Origin: Candidatus Bacteroides merdavium
Lineage (GTDB): Bacteria; Bacteroidota; Bacteroidia; Bacteroidales; Bacteroidaceae
Direction of reading: 5' to 3'
Assembly: GCA_019116805.1 (NCBI GenBank)
Contig: DXAV01000053.1
Location: 1 to 46,013, forward strand
Length of the DNA stretch: 46,013 bases
Every line of letters begins with the position of its first letter. Within the stretch, counting starts at the first letter, position 1. Positions 17,341-25,291 of the stretch are shown piece after piece. Below the pieces are notes generated by a model. It was not told the origin of the DNA. It saw nothing but the letters and a program-made list of their open reading frames with translations, and did not search any database. A program made the translations under genes and the position numbers.

Positions 17341-17441
17341 ATGAAGAATGAAGAATGAGGAATGAAGAACGGAGAATGAGGAATGAGGCGCAGGCTTGCC
17401 ACACGGAAATTCTTCATTCTTCGTTCTTCATTCTTCATTCC
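17341..17441. repeat. Long imperfect inverted repeat of GAATGAAGAA units
   Basis: Left side is a run of GAATGAAGAAT-like units (17341-17388) and the right side is the complementary TTCTTCATTCTTCGTTC-like run (17410-17441). The loop contains GCGCAGGCTTGCCACACGG. It fills the gap between the reductase stop and the MarR start. Low-complexity stem-loop; it could act as a terminator or attenuator between the two genes. Confidence 0.65.
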
Positions 17442-17443
17442 AA

Positions 17444-19900
17444 TTAGATAAACAGGTTCACATTCGCCTGGTCGGCACGATCCATGTAGGTGGCCACGCC
17501 GCCCACGGTCACTTCGTCCAGCAGCTCCTCGCGGGCGATGCCCATCATGTCCATCGACATCTGGCAGGCGATGAACTCCACGCCCTGTGCCAGCGCCTGC
17601 GCACGGAGGCTCTCCAGCGAATCCACACCCTTGCGCTTCATCAGGTAGCGCATCATGCGGCTGCCCATGCCCAGCATGTTCATCTGCGAGAGCTTCAGCT
17701 TCAGCGAACTGGAGGGCAGCATCCAGCCGAACATGCGGCCGAAGATGTCTTTCTGCACGGCGGGTTTCTTCACTTTTTTCAACACGTTCAATCCCCAGAA
17801 GGTAAAGAATATGGACACTTTCTGACCCGTGGCGGCCGCTCCGTTGGCCAAAACAAAAGTCGCAAGCGCCTTGTCCAGGTCGTCGCTGAAGAGGATCAGC
17901 GTCTTTCCACGACCGCTTTTTCCGCCATTTTCGGCCTCACAAACGCCGTTTCCTTTCTCCAAAAGCACGGTATAGCGGCCTTTCGACTCCGATTTTTCAA
18001 TCAGTCGGTTGCCCGTCGTGTGGCACCAGGCCGAGGCGTCGCGGGCAAAACCGGCATCGGTAGCCACCACTTCCACGCGCTGGCCGGGCACGGCGGCGTC
18101 CATCGCCTCCTTGACCTTCATGATGGGGCCGGGGCATTGCAGGCCGCAGGCGTTGATGCGCACCACGGGGCGGTCGCACACGCACGACGCATTTTCAGCC
18201 TCTCTGTGCGACGCAGACGGCTCGCGGGTACAAGAACACGCCTCGGTAGGCAAAACGGGCGCTACGGCCGCGGAATAGGTCTTGTAGCCGCCAATCAGGT
18301 TGCGCACGTTGGTGTAGCCGCGCCCCATCAGGATGCGTTGCGCCAGATAGCCGCGCAAACCCACGGCGCAGAACACCACGACGGGACGGTCCGCCGGCAC
18401 TTCGGACAGGCGCTGGCGCAGGTTGTCGAGGGGAATATTCACGGCGCCAGGGATGGTACCGAAGGCAAATTCCTCGGGCGTGCGGGTGTCGATGAGCACG
18501 AGGCCGTCCTTCTGCGCCGCCAGCTCGCGCCAGGTGATGGCGGGCATGGCTCCGCTCAGCAGGTTGGAGGCCACATAGCCGGCGATGGCGATGGGGTCCT
18601 TGGCCGACGAGAAGGGCGGCGCGTAGGCGTGCTCGGTTTCCACGAGGTCGTACACCGTTCCGCCGTGCTTGATGAGCTGGGCAATCTGGTCGATGCGCTT
18701 GTCCACGCCCTCGTAGCCCACGCACTGGGCGCCATAAAGGCGACCCGTCTTGGGGTCGAAGGTCAGCTTCAGCGTCAGGGGCAGGGCGTCGGGATAGTAG
18801 CCGGCGTGCGAGCCGGAGTGGGTCACGGAGCTCAGGTAGTCCATGCCCAGCTGTTTCAGGCGCTTGGCGGCCAGGCCGGTGGAGGCCACGGTGAGGTCGA
18901 ACACCTTGGCGATGGAGGTGCCGATGGCGCCCTCGTAGGCGGTGACGTTGCCCAGGGCCATGTTGTCGGCCACGATGCGTCCCTGACGGTTGGCGGGGCC
19001 GGCCAGGTAGTTCAGCCAGGGCTTGCCCGTCAACGGGTGCGGGAACTCGATGGCGTCGCCCACGGCATAGATGTCGGGGGCAGAGGTTTGCAGGTACTCG
19101 TCCACCCAGATGCCGCCCATCTCGCCCAGCTTCAATCCGGCCTCCTTGGCCAGAGCCGTGGCGGGACGCACGCCGATGGAGAGCAGCACGAGGTCGGCCT
19201 GCAGGGTCTTGCCGCTCTTCAGGAAGACGGTGAGGCCCTCGTCGGTGCGGCGGAAGCTGGTGACGCCCTCCTCCAGGTAGAGGCCCACACCCTTCTCCAC
19301 AAGGTGCTGGTGCACGGGGGCGGCCATGGAGTAGTCGATGGGGGCCATCACCTGGTTGCCCATCTCGACCACGGAGACGGCCACGCCGGCGTGGTGCAGG
19401 TTTTCGGCCATCTCCAGCCCGATGAAGCCCGCGCCCACCACGACGGCACGGCGCACGCGCTTCTCTGTGAGGTAGGCCTTGATGCGGTCGGTGTCGTCCA
19501 CATTGCGCAGGGTGAAGATGCCCTCCTCGCCGATGCCCTCGAGGGGCGGACGCACGGGCGTGGCGCCGGGCGAGAGGAGCAGCTTGTCGTAGGTCTCCTC
19601 GTAGGTGGTGCCGTCGGCACGGCGCACGGTCACGGCCTTGCGGGCGGGGTCGATGGCCACGGCCTCGTTCTCCACGCGCACGTCGATGCGGAAGCGCTGC
19701 CCGAACGACTGGGGCGTCTGTACCAGCAGCTTGGCGCGGTCTTCGATGACGCCGCCGATGTAGTACGGCAGGCCGCAGTTGGCGTACGAGATGTATTTTC
19801 CCTTCTCCAGCAGGATGATGTCTGCCGCTTCGTCCACTCTTCTCAGTCGGGCGGCGGCGGTTGCTCCGCCTGCCACGCCCCCAATAATCAGGTATTTCAT
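17444..19900 (-). CDS. Four-module CoA-disulfide/persulfide reductase: FAD oxidoreductase-rhodanese-TusA-DsrE
   Basis: An 818-residue sulfur-trafficking fusion. Residues 1 to about 440 are an FAD/NAD(P)H oxidoreductase of the CoA-disulfide reductase type: dinucleotide loop IIGGVAGGATAAARL, redox Cys42 in YANCGLPYY, second loop VVVGAGFIGLEMAENL. A rhodanese domain (about 450-545) has its cysteine at 511 in VVFCAVGLRG. A TusA domain (about 580-650) shows CGLQCPGP with Cys585 and Cys589. A DsrE-like domain follows to the end, with Cys779 in FIACQMSMDMMG. Expected role: reduction of CoA persulfide, polysulfide or disulfide with relay of sulfane sulfur between the cysteines. The ATG at 19900 begins exactly at the FAD motif; the frame runs on to 20053 through repeat DNA. 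The gene is much more GC-rich than its neighbours. Confidence 0.93.
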   Translation of the reverse strand: MKYLIIGGVAGGATAAARLRRVDEAADIILLEKGKYISYANCGLPYYIGGVIEDRAKLLVQTPQSFGQRFRIDVRVENEAVAIDPARKAVTVRRADGTTYEETYDKLLLSPGATPVRPPLEGIGEEGIFTLRNVDDTDRIKAYLTEKRVRRAVVVGAGFIGLEMAENLHHAGVAVSVVEMGNQVMAPIDYSMAAPVHQHLVEKGVGLYLEEGVTSFRRTDEGLTVFLKSGKTLQADLVLLSIGVRPATALAKEAGLKLGEMGGIWVDEYLQTSAPDIYAVGDAIEFPHPLTGKPWLNYLAGPANRQGRIVADNMALGNVTAYEGAIGTSIAKVFDLTVASTGLAAKRLKQLGMDYLSSVTHSGSHAGYYPDALPLTLKLTFDPKTGRLYGAQCVGYEGVDKRIDQIAQLIKHGGTVYDLVETEHAYAPPFSSAKDPIAIAGYVASNLLSGAMPAITWRELAAQKDGLVLIDTRTPEEFAFGTIPGAVNIPLDNLRQRLSEVPADRPVVVFCAVGLRGYLAQRILMGRGYTNVRNLIGGYKTYSAAVAPVLPTEACSCTREPSASHREAENASCVCDRPVVRINACGLQCPGPIMKVKEAMDAAVPGQRVEVVATDAGFARDASAWCHTTGNRLIEKSESKGRYTVLLEKGNGVCEAENGGKSGRGKTLILFSDDLDKALATFVLANGAAATGQKVSIFFTFWGLNVLKKVKKPAVQKDIFGRMFGWMLPSSSLKLKLSQMNMLGMGSRMMRYLMKRKGVDSLESLRAQALAQGVEFIACQMSMDMMGIAREELLDEVTVGGVATYMDRADQANVNLFI

Positions 19901-19953
19901 AACGTTTCTTGTTGTTGGGTTTTCGTTGTTGTTTTCGGTTTCACGCCGCAAAG

Positions 19954-20082
19954 AAAAGCATAATTTCCGAGAAAACATAATTTCCAATGGAAAATTTATC
20001 AGAAAAGATATTATTTTCTTTTGGAAAGCATTGTTTTGCGGGGAGGAAAGCACCGTTTTGCGGGGCAGGAAGCGATGTTCTG
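19954..20082. repeat. 22-bp-period repeats with AAAGCATTGTTTT core
   Basis: Units beginning with AAAG/GAAG start at 20025, 20047 and 20069, exactly 22 bp apart (cores AAAGCATTGTTTT, AAAGCACCGTTTT, GAAGCGATGTTCT). Two related AAARCATAATTTCC units precede them near 19955 and 19972 at a 17-bp step. They lie directly upstream of the reductase start codon. Confidence 0.8.
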
Positions 20083-20233
20083 CTGAGAGTAGGGAACATA
20101 TCCTCGCCGGTACGCGGCGGGCGGCGGCAACGTATCTACCTGCACAAGGATGTGCCTATCGGTTCAGGGAAGATGGCTGCATGAAAAAAACGCTGAAAAC
20201 GCTTCTACTGAATTCAGGAAAAGAAAAAAGACG

Positions 20234-20423
20234 ATGACAAATGACAGATGACAGATGACAGTTAGTTCAAATTGATTTTCACACACCCGACAGGAAAGAA
20301 AGTGTTAAATAATTTAATACTATATATATAATATATATATTATATATATAGTATTACTTTTGTCACACACTTTTTTTCATTTGGAATTAAGCTAACTGTC
20401 ATCTGTCATCTGTCATTTGTCAT
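20234..20423. repeat. 190-bp element with perfect 32-bp terminal inverted repeats and central palindrome
   Basis: Arms at 20234-20265 and 20392-20423 are exact reverse complements. They are built from ATGACAGATGACAG-type units ending in GTTAG. At the centre, 20315-20356 is a perfect 42-bp AT palindrome (TAATAC then alternating TA to GTATTA). No open reading frame inside. It could be a miniature inverted-repeat element or a cruciform-forming intergenic structure; I saw no target-site duplication. Confidence 0.85.
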
Positions 20424-20540
20424 TGCAAGCAGAATCAGCAATTTCTTAAGCAAGAGCAGGCAATAATAATAAAATAATACTACATAATAACAGAGTTATT
20501 ATGCATAAATCATTACAAACAAGAGAAGTCAGTTCATTCA

Positions 20541-21719
20541 TTACCACCCCAGCTTCTCCAGCCCTGCGTCCTGATACCATTGCAGGGAGCGGTAGGCCAC
20601 ATCACGCTGGGTGCTGCTGCCGGGGATGTAGTGGGTGATGCCGTTGGCGCCCTCCATGGAGAACATGCCGACAAACTGGGAATAGTTCTTGGGCGTGGTG
20701 CTCCAGTAGGCAATGGCGGCGTCGAAGGCCTGCGTCCACGCAGCATACGAGGCATCGTCGAGCAGCTGCTCCATGAGTTGCTTCAGGTCGAAATAACCCA
20801 CGTAGTCGCGCCCCCAGCCGTCGTGGTCGTAGTCGAAGACTTCTTCCTTCAAGGCAGCTATGTCCACCACCTCTTCGGGCAGGAGCTGGGCGGTGAGCGC
20901 AGCCAGCGATTCGAGGGCATCGGTGCGCATCACGCAGATGGACGTGCCGCCCGTCCAGTTGGAATTGGTAATGCCGGCACCGCCGTTATAGATTTCCTCG
21001 TAGGCGGCAAAATAGGCCTTGGACATCTCGACCGCCGCCTGGTCGGCGGCCATCAGGGGCACCAGGCGTTCGTAGGGAGCGCCGGGACCGGGGTTCTCGG
21101 TAGGCGAACCGACATAGTAGTCGGTAAAGCTGCGCAGCTCGTAGGCCACCTCGACGGACGACATGAAACAGGCGTCGAACATGAGGAAGTCGAGATGGGG
21201 CACTTCCTCAAGGAGTGTCACCAGCTGGGAGATGTTCATGCGGTGGTCGCCGCCGGTCTTGTCCTGCCCCACCCAACGGGTCGAAGCCTGACCGTAGGGG
21301 ATCCACCCGTCGGCATGCGACCAGTAAATCAAGCCGTAGCCTTCGGCCAGAAAGTCGGGATTGGTAAAGACGGCATCAAACACCTCGCGCGTTTCGTCCA
21401 CACCCACGGAGTTGCGGTCGTCGTACGTGCGCACCACGTCTTCCACCACCTGCCCGTTCTGTTTCTTCAGTTCCACGAGGCGGGGCGAGCTGCCTGTATC
21501 GATATAGACAAGCAGATGGAGCGTACCGTCGGCCACTTGAGCCATCCCCTCCTTCATCTCCGCCAAGTCTTGCAAGGCAAAGGAAGAAAGATTGTTGTCG
21601 GCAGCCAAATAAACTAGAACCGTCCGCTTGTAGGGCAAAGGGTCGGCACCATTCTCCTTGTCGCATGACGCCAGCAGGAGGGTAAACAAGAATAAAGGAA
21701 GCAAATACCAACGTTTCAT
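20541..21719 (-). CDS. Clostripain-like (C11) cysteine peptidase, lipoprotein
   Basis: A 392-residue protein with a lipoprotein signal (LLLASCDKE) and a C11 peptidase domain. The catalytic pair is visible: His135 in IYWSHADGW and Cys184 in FDACFMSSVEVA. The fold begins TVLVYLAADNNLS, typical of the family. C11 enzymes usually cut after Arg or Lys and self-activate. B. fragilis fragipain, which activates fragilysin, belongs to this family, but orthology is not implied. I chose the ATG at 21719, which begins the signal peptide. It follows a small exported-protein gene by 42 bp and probably shares its promoter. Confidence 0.93.
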   Translation of the reverse strand: MKRWYLLPLFLFTLLLASCDKENGADPLPYKRTVLVYLAADNNLSSFALQDLAEMKEGMAQVADGTLHLLVYIDTGSSPRLVELKKQNGQVVEDVVRTYDDRNSVGVDETREVFDAVFTNPDFLAEGYGLIYWSHADGWIPYGQASTRWVGQDKTGGDHRMNISQLVTLLEEVPHLDFLMFDACFMSSVEVAYELRSFTDYYVGSPTENPGPGAPYERLVPLMAADQAAVEMSKAYFAAYEEIYNGGAGITNSNWTGGTSICVMRTDALESLAALTAQLLPEEVVDIAALKEEVFDYDHDGWGRDYVGYFDLKQLMEQLLDDASYAAWTQAFDAAIAYWSTTPKNYSQFVGMFSMEGANGITHYIPGSSTQRDVAYRSLQWYQDAGLEKLGW

Positions 21720-21761
21720 CGCGATGCACATCGTTTCTAAAAGTCCATGTCCGGTTCAGAT

Positions 21762-22166
21762 TTACTCTTCAGGTTTCTCAAACTTGAACTCCGACGGCTT
21801 GATGCCCAGCAGGGTCTGTTTTCCTTTCTGATAGCCCGACTTCACCTTGGAAGCCTCTTTCTCAAGTTTCTTCTTGTTGTCGGAGAAGTAGATGATGCAG
21901 GTATAGTTTTGCTTGCCCAGCTTATACTCCAAATGGTTCTTCAACTGATAGGAATACATGTCGCGCTGGGGCAGGAAACCGCTCTTGTCCAACACCACGC
22001 TATCCAGCAGCTGGATATCGGTGTAATAGACCAGCGTGTCACTGAACGAAGCAGCCACACCAAAAACATATACAGGCTTTTCCTTATCCTTGTCTTTTTT
22101 CATCGTAAAGGCGGAGCATACCAGGAAGGTCAAGGCCACCGCCATAATCAATCGAATGTATTTCAT
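21762..22166 (-). CDS. Small exported protein of unknown function
   Basis: A 134-residue protein with a signal peptide (MKYIRLIMAVALTFLVCSAF) and a mature part with alternating strands and lysine-rich helices (YFSDNKKKLEKEASKVKSG). The sequence KPVYVFGVAASFSDTLVYYTDIQ suggests a compact alpha/beta domain. I do not recognise a family; it looks Bacteroidales-restricted. The ATG at 22166 is preferred over a start at 22184 because it begins the signal peptide. It is the first gene of a two-gene unit with the C11 peptidase and has a TATCTTTG box at 22212-22219. Confidence 0.75.
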   Translation of the reverse strand: MKYIRLIMAVALTFLVCSAFTMKKDKDKEKPVYVFGVAASFSDTLVYYTDIQLLDSVVLDKSGFLPQRDMYSYQLKNHLEYKLGKQNYTCIIYFSDNKKKLEKEASKVKSGYQKGKQTLLGIKPSEFKFEKPEE

Positions 22167-22211
22167 ACGTCTTTCTGTTTTCAAAAATTCCGATTTATCA
22201 CTTTATAAGGG

Positions 22212-22219
22212 CAAAGATA
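22212..22219 (-). promoter_or_regulatory. -7 element TATCTTTG for the small exported protein and C11 peptidase
   Basis: Plus-strand CAAAGATA reads TATCTTTG on the minus strand, 46 bp upstream of the start codon at 22166. Confidence 0.6.
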
Positions 22220-22221
22220 AC

Positions 22222-22260
22222 AAAAAAAACGGCAGGGCTGCACACCACCACCGTTTTTTG
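22222..22260 (-). terminator. Probable terminator of rpoD
   Basis: On the minus strand CAAAAAACGG pairs with CCGTTTTTTTT across a loop of about 18 nt, ending in a T-run at 22229-22222, 36 bp after the rpoD stop. The A-rich opposite arm means it might work in both directions. Confidence 0.7.
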
Positions 22261-22295
22261 AAATCTTTTAGTTTGTCAGAAACCGATATTCCCAC

Positions 22296-23156
22296 TCATC
22301 CCAAGTAGGATTTGAGCAATTTGCTACGATTACTTTGTCTTAATCTTCTGATAGCTTTTTCCTTGATCTGGCGCACACGCTCACGGGTCAGCCCGAATTT
22401 GTCGCCGATTTCCTCCAGGGTCATTTCCTGTTGTCCGATGCCAAAGAACATCTGTATGATCTCCTTTTCGCGCTCGGTCAGCGTAGAAAGTGCTCTATCA
22501 ATTTCCCTCGCAAGAGACTCGTTCACCAACGAGCGGTCAGCCATAGGCGAATCGTCATTCACCAAAACATCCAGCAGGCTGTTTTCCTCTCCCTCGACAA
22601 AAGGCGCATCGACCGATATGTGGCGGCCGGACACCTTCAGCGTGTCGGAGATTTTGTCCACAGGGATTTCCAGCTCATCGGCCAGCTCTTCGGGCGACGG
22701 ACGGCGCTCGTTCTCCTGCTCGAACTTGGAGAAGGCTTTGCTGATCTTGTTCAGCGAGCCCACCTGATTGAGCGGCAGACGCACGATACGCGACTGTTCG
22801 GCCAGGGCTTGCAGAATGGACTGGCGTATCCACCACACCGCGTAGCTGATGAACTTGAAACCACGTGTCTCATCGAACTTTTCGGCTGCTTTGATCAGAC
22901 CCAGGTTGCCTTCATTGATCAGGTCGGGCAAACTCAAGCCTTGGTTCTGATACTGTTTTGCGACAGATACGACGAAACGCAGATTGGCACGTGTCAGTTT
23001 CTCCAGTGCAACACGGTCACCCTTGCGGATGCGCTGAGCGAGTTCCACTTCTTCTTCAACAGTAATGAGGTCCTCACGCCCGATTTCCTGCAAATACTTG
23101 TCCAGAGAAGCGCTCTCTCGGTTAGTGATACTTTTGGTAATTTTTAGTTGTCTCAT
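22296..23156 (-). CDS. rpoD: Primary RNA polymerase sigma factor (sigma-ABfr type)
   Basis: Housekeeping sigma factor of Bacteroidota, 286 residues, much shorter than the proteobacterial RpoD because region 1.1 and the non-conserved insert are absent. It recognises the -7 TAnnTTTG/-33 TTTG promoters seen across this window. Region 1.2 ([14 protein letters not shown]), region 2 ([34 protein letters not shown]), region 3 and region 4 ([20 protein letters not shown]) are all visible. I chose the ATG at 23156 ([11 protein letters not shown]), which matches the family's conserved beginning; the frame continues upstream to 23213 through the promoter. Confidence 0.98.
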   Translation of the reverse strand: MRQLKITKSITNRESASLDKYLQEIGREDLITVEEEVELAQRIRKGDRVALEKLTRANLRFVVSVAKQYQNQGLSLPDLINEGNLGLIKAAEKFDETRGFKFISYAVWWIRQSILQALAEQSRIVRLPLNQVGSLNKISKAFSKFEQENERRPSPEELADELEIPVDKISDTLKVSGRHISVDAPFVEGEENSLLDVLVNDDSPMADRSLVNESLAREIDRALSTLTEREKEIIQMFFGIGQQEMTLEEIGDKFGLTRERVRQIKEKAIRRLRQSNRSKLLKSYLG

Positions 23157-23180
23157 TCTTCTATACACATATTGGGTGGA

Positions 23181-23188
23181 CAAAGTTA
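23181..23188 (-). promoter_or_regulatory. -7 element TAACTTTG for rpoD
   Basis: Plus-strand CAAAGTTA gives TAACTTTG on the minus strand, 25 bp upstream of the rpoD ATG at 23156. Confidence 0.65.
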
Positions 23189-23334
23189 CGACAAAAAATC
23201 GGATTGAAACCAATCTTTCATCGTCTTTTTTGCCCCGATTTTACAAAAAAGTCCGAAAAGCCGCTACCTGCCAACGTTTTCATGCATCCAAGAGGCTCCG
23301 TCAGGACTCGTATCCGAGTGCCTCTTATCTGCAA

Positions 23335-23368
23335 CAAAAAGAGTGCCGACAAGTTCTTTGCCGGCACC
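23335..23368 (-). terminator. Probable terminator of degP
   Basis: Minus strand: GTGCCGG...TCGGCAC stem followed by TCTTTTTG. It lies about 100 bp beyond the degP stop codon. Confidence 0.75.
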
Positions 23369-23469
23369 ATTATTCAAGTAAATTAAACAAAGTTCAACCT
23401 TCTTACCTCACCAATCGTCTAACCTATCTCTAATACCTATTTTCTATACTTAACACCTGATATTTCGTC

Positions 23470-25005
23470 TTATTCCTGGCTCAGGTCCACTGCATAGCTG
23501 GCACGCTTGCCCGAGGGGAACATACCCGTAATGAAGAGCACTTGTTCGGGTGTCTGCGTAGCAGCTTTCAGCACGGCTTCCAAGTCCTCGACGGTCTTCA
23601 TCGGCTGGCCGTTGGCCTTCAGGATGATGAAGCCCTTGCGGATACCTGCATCGCCCATCTTGCCACCGCTTACGCCTGTCACTTCGAGGCCGTAACCCAA
23701 GTTGAGCTGGCGGCGCAGTTCAGTGTCAACCGGCTTGAAGGCGGCACCCAAGATTTCCATACCGGCATTCTTGACTACCTTCGTGTTGCCTTGGGCGTTC
23801 TTCAGCGTGATGGTCACTTCTTTCTCTTTCTTGTCGCGAACGATGGTCAGTTGTACCTTGTCGCCCGGACGATGCTTGGACAGAGCCTCCTGCAGGTCGG
23901 TGAACTTATGCAGCTTCTTGCCGTCCATCTTGATGATGACGTCGTTTTCCTTCAGGATGCCGGCAGCCGAACCGCCTTCTATAACTTGAGCCACAAGGAT
24001 ACCTTCCTTCACGCCCAGCTCTTCCATACGTTTCTCCATCTCCTTCACCACTTCGTCGTTCATTTGCAGGTCGGTCGTAAAGTCACCGCCCTTGATGCCC
24101 AACAAAGCACGCTGTACGGTACCATATTGTTTCAAGTCGGAAACGACCTTCGTCATCAGGTTGGTAGGGATGGCAAATCCATAGCCCGAGTAGGCACCCG
24201 TAGGCGAATAAAGCATGGCGTTGATACCTACCAGCTCGCCGGCGGCGTTCACCAAGGCACCACCACTGTTACCCGAGTTGATGGCGGCATCGGTCTGAAT
24301 GAACGACTGGATGCTGGCTGCCTGCCCATTGGCGGCCGTCGTGCCGATGGAGCGAGCCTTGGCACTCACGATACCTGCCGTGACGGTAGAATTCAGATTG
24401 AACGGGTTACCCACGGCCAATACCCATTCGCCCACCTTCAGATTATCCGAATTGCCCACAGGAATCGTGGGGAAATCGTCGCCTTCAATCTTCAGCAAGG
24501 CCAGGTCGGTGTCAGGGTCGGTACCAATGATACGGCCCTTCAATTCGCGTTCGTCGTTGAGCTTGACGGTGATTTCGTCAGCACCCTCGACCACGTGATT
24601 GTTCGTTACAATGTATCCGTCCTTCGAAATGATGACACCCGAGCCAAAGCCCACACGAGGCTGCGTCTGAATCTGACGCTGCTGGCCGCGGCCGTCGCCG
24701 AAGAAGAAATCAAAGAAATCGGGTTGCGTCTGGATAGTACGCGTCTTGCTCAGCTCAGTAGCGCGGATGTGCACCACAGCATGTACCGAACTCTCGGCGG
24801 CCTGCGTCAGGTCAACGGGTTGTGCATTGACAGCGTTCAGACCTGCCAATTTTATATTATTAGGGTTTTGCTGGAAAAGCTCGCTGAACGTAGCGTTTTC
24901 CATCTGCTGCTTGGCCATTAACTTGTAGGCAGTAAAGCCACCTATCGCGGAACTCAGAAGTACACCAGCGGCGACTCCCATTACCATTTTTGTTGTCCGT
25001 TTCAT
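23470..25005 (-). CDS. degP: DegP/HtrA (Do) family periplasmic serine protease
   Basis: Envelope quality-control protease of 511 residues. An N-terminal membrane anchor or uncleaved signal (GVAAGVLLSSAIGGF) is followed by a trypsin-like domain with the complete triad: His137 in VTNNHVVEG, Asp167 in DPDTDLALL and Ser247 in GNSGGALVN. Two PDZ domains follow (about 285-385 and 405-495), matching DegP/DegQ architecture. The gene stands alone between rpoD and the murein-peptide operon, with its own terminator. Regulation is not obvious from the upstream region. Confidence 0.97.
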   Translation of the reverse strand: MKRTTKMVMGVAAGVLLSSAIGGFTAYKLMAKQQMENATFSELFQQNPNNIKLAGLNAVNAQPVDLTQAAESSVHAVVHIRATELSKTRTIQTQPDFFDFFFGDGRGQQRQIQTQPRVGFGSGVIISKDGYIVTNNHVVEGADEITVKLNDERELKGRIIGTDPDTDLALLKIEGDDFPTIPVGNSDNLKVGEWVLAVGNPFNLNSTVTAGIVSAKARSIGTTAANGQAASIQSFIQTDAAINSGNSGGALVNAAGELVGINAMLYSPTGAYSGYGFAIPTNLMTKVVSDLKQYGTVQRALLGIKGGDFTTDLQMNDEVVKEMEKRMEELGVKEGILVAQVIEGGSAAGILKENDVIIKMDGKKLHKFTDLQEALSKHRPGDKVQLTIVRDKKEKEVTITLKNAQGNTKVVKNAGMEILGAAFKPVDTELRRQLNLGYGLEVTGVSGGKMGDAGIRKGFIILKANGQPMKTVEDLEAVLKAATQTPEQVLFITGMFPSGKRASYAVDLSQE

Positions 25006-25291
25006 AATTCTTATCTCTTTAAAATGTTAATATTCGACTTTGTTTTAACTTTATGACGTTAAAATAACGACAAAAAGCGTTCAGTTATTCTCCGTGTCAC
25101 ACTTTTTTGTTCTCTTTTAACAAAGCCGTTTTTGAGCTTAACAGCGGTTAACGGCAAGGGCTGACAAATTAGCATTTATGTACGTTTCCTGCCACATTAA
25201 CACTTTGAACCTTAGAGCGTAAAAATATGTTTCCGCTTCTAAAGAGATACTTCACAAAACGGAAAGAGAGCTACCAGGCAAAGAATGGAGC

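Larger units (their letters stand above)
19901..20540. other. Gene-free region of repeats and a large inverted repeat
   Basis: No supportable gene. From left to right: probable reductase promoter region with a CCGCAAAGAAA box (19946-19956), 22-bp-period repeats (19954-20082), low-information sequence, a 190-bp element with perfect 32-bp terminal inverted repeats and a central AT palindrome (20234-20423), and then AT-rich DNA up to the end of the clostripain-like gene. It is one of the two longest gene-free stretches in the window. Confidence 0.7.
23157..23469. other. Gene-free spacer between rpoD and degP
   Basis: Holds the rpoD -7 box (23181-23188), a hairpin at 23290-23326 (AAGAGGC/GCCTCTT enclosing ACTCGtatcCGAGT), and the probable degP terminator (23335-23368). 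I see no gene. Confidence 0.65.

Noticed and set aside
17396..19963. Very long plus-strand frame (855 codons) opposite the sulfur-relay gene
   Set aside because: It is the antisense shadow of a GC-rich gene with a clear multi-domain product; its translation is rich in His, Gly and Val without domain features and crosses intergenic repeats at both ends.
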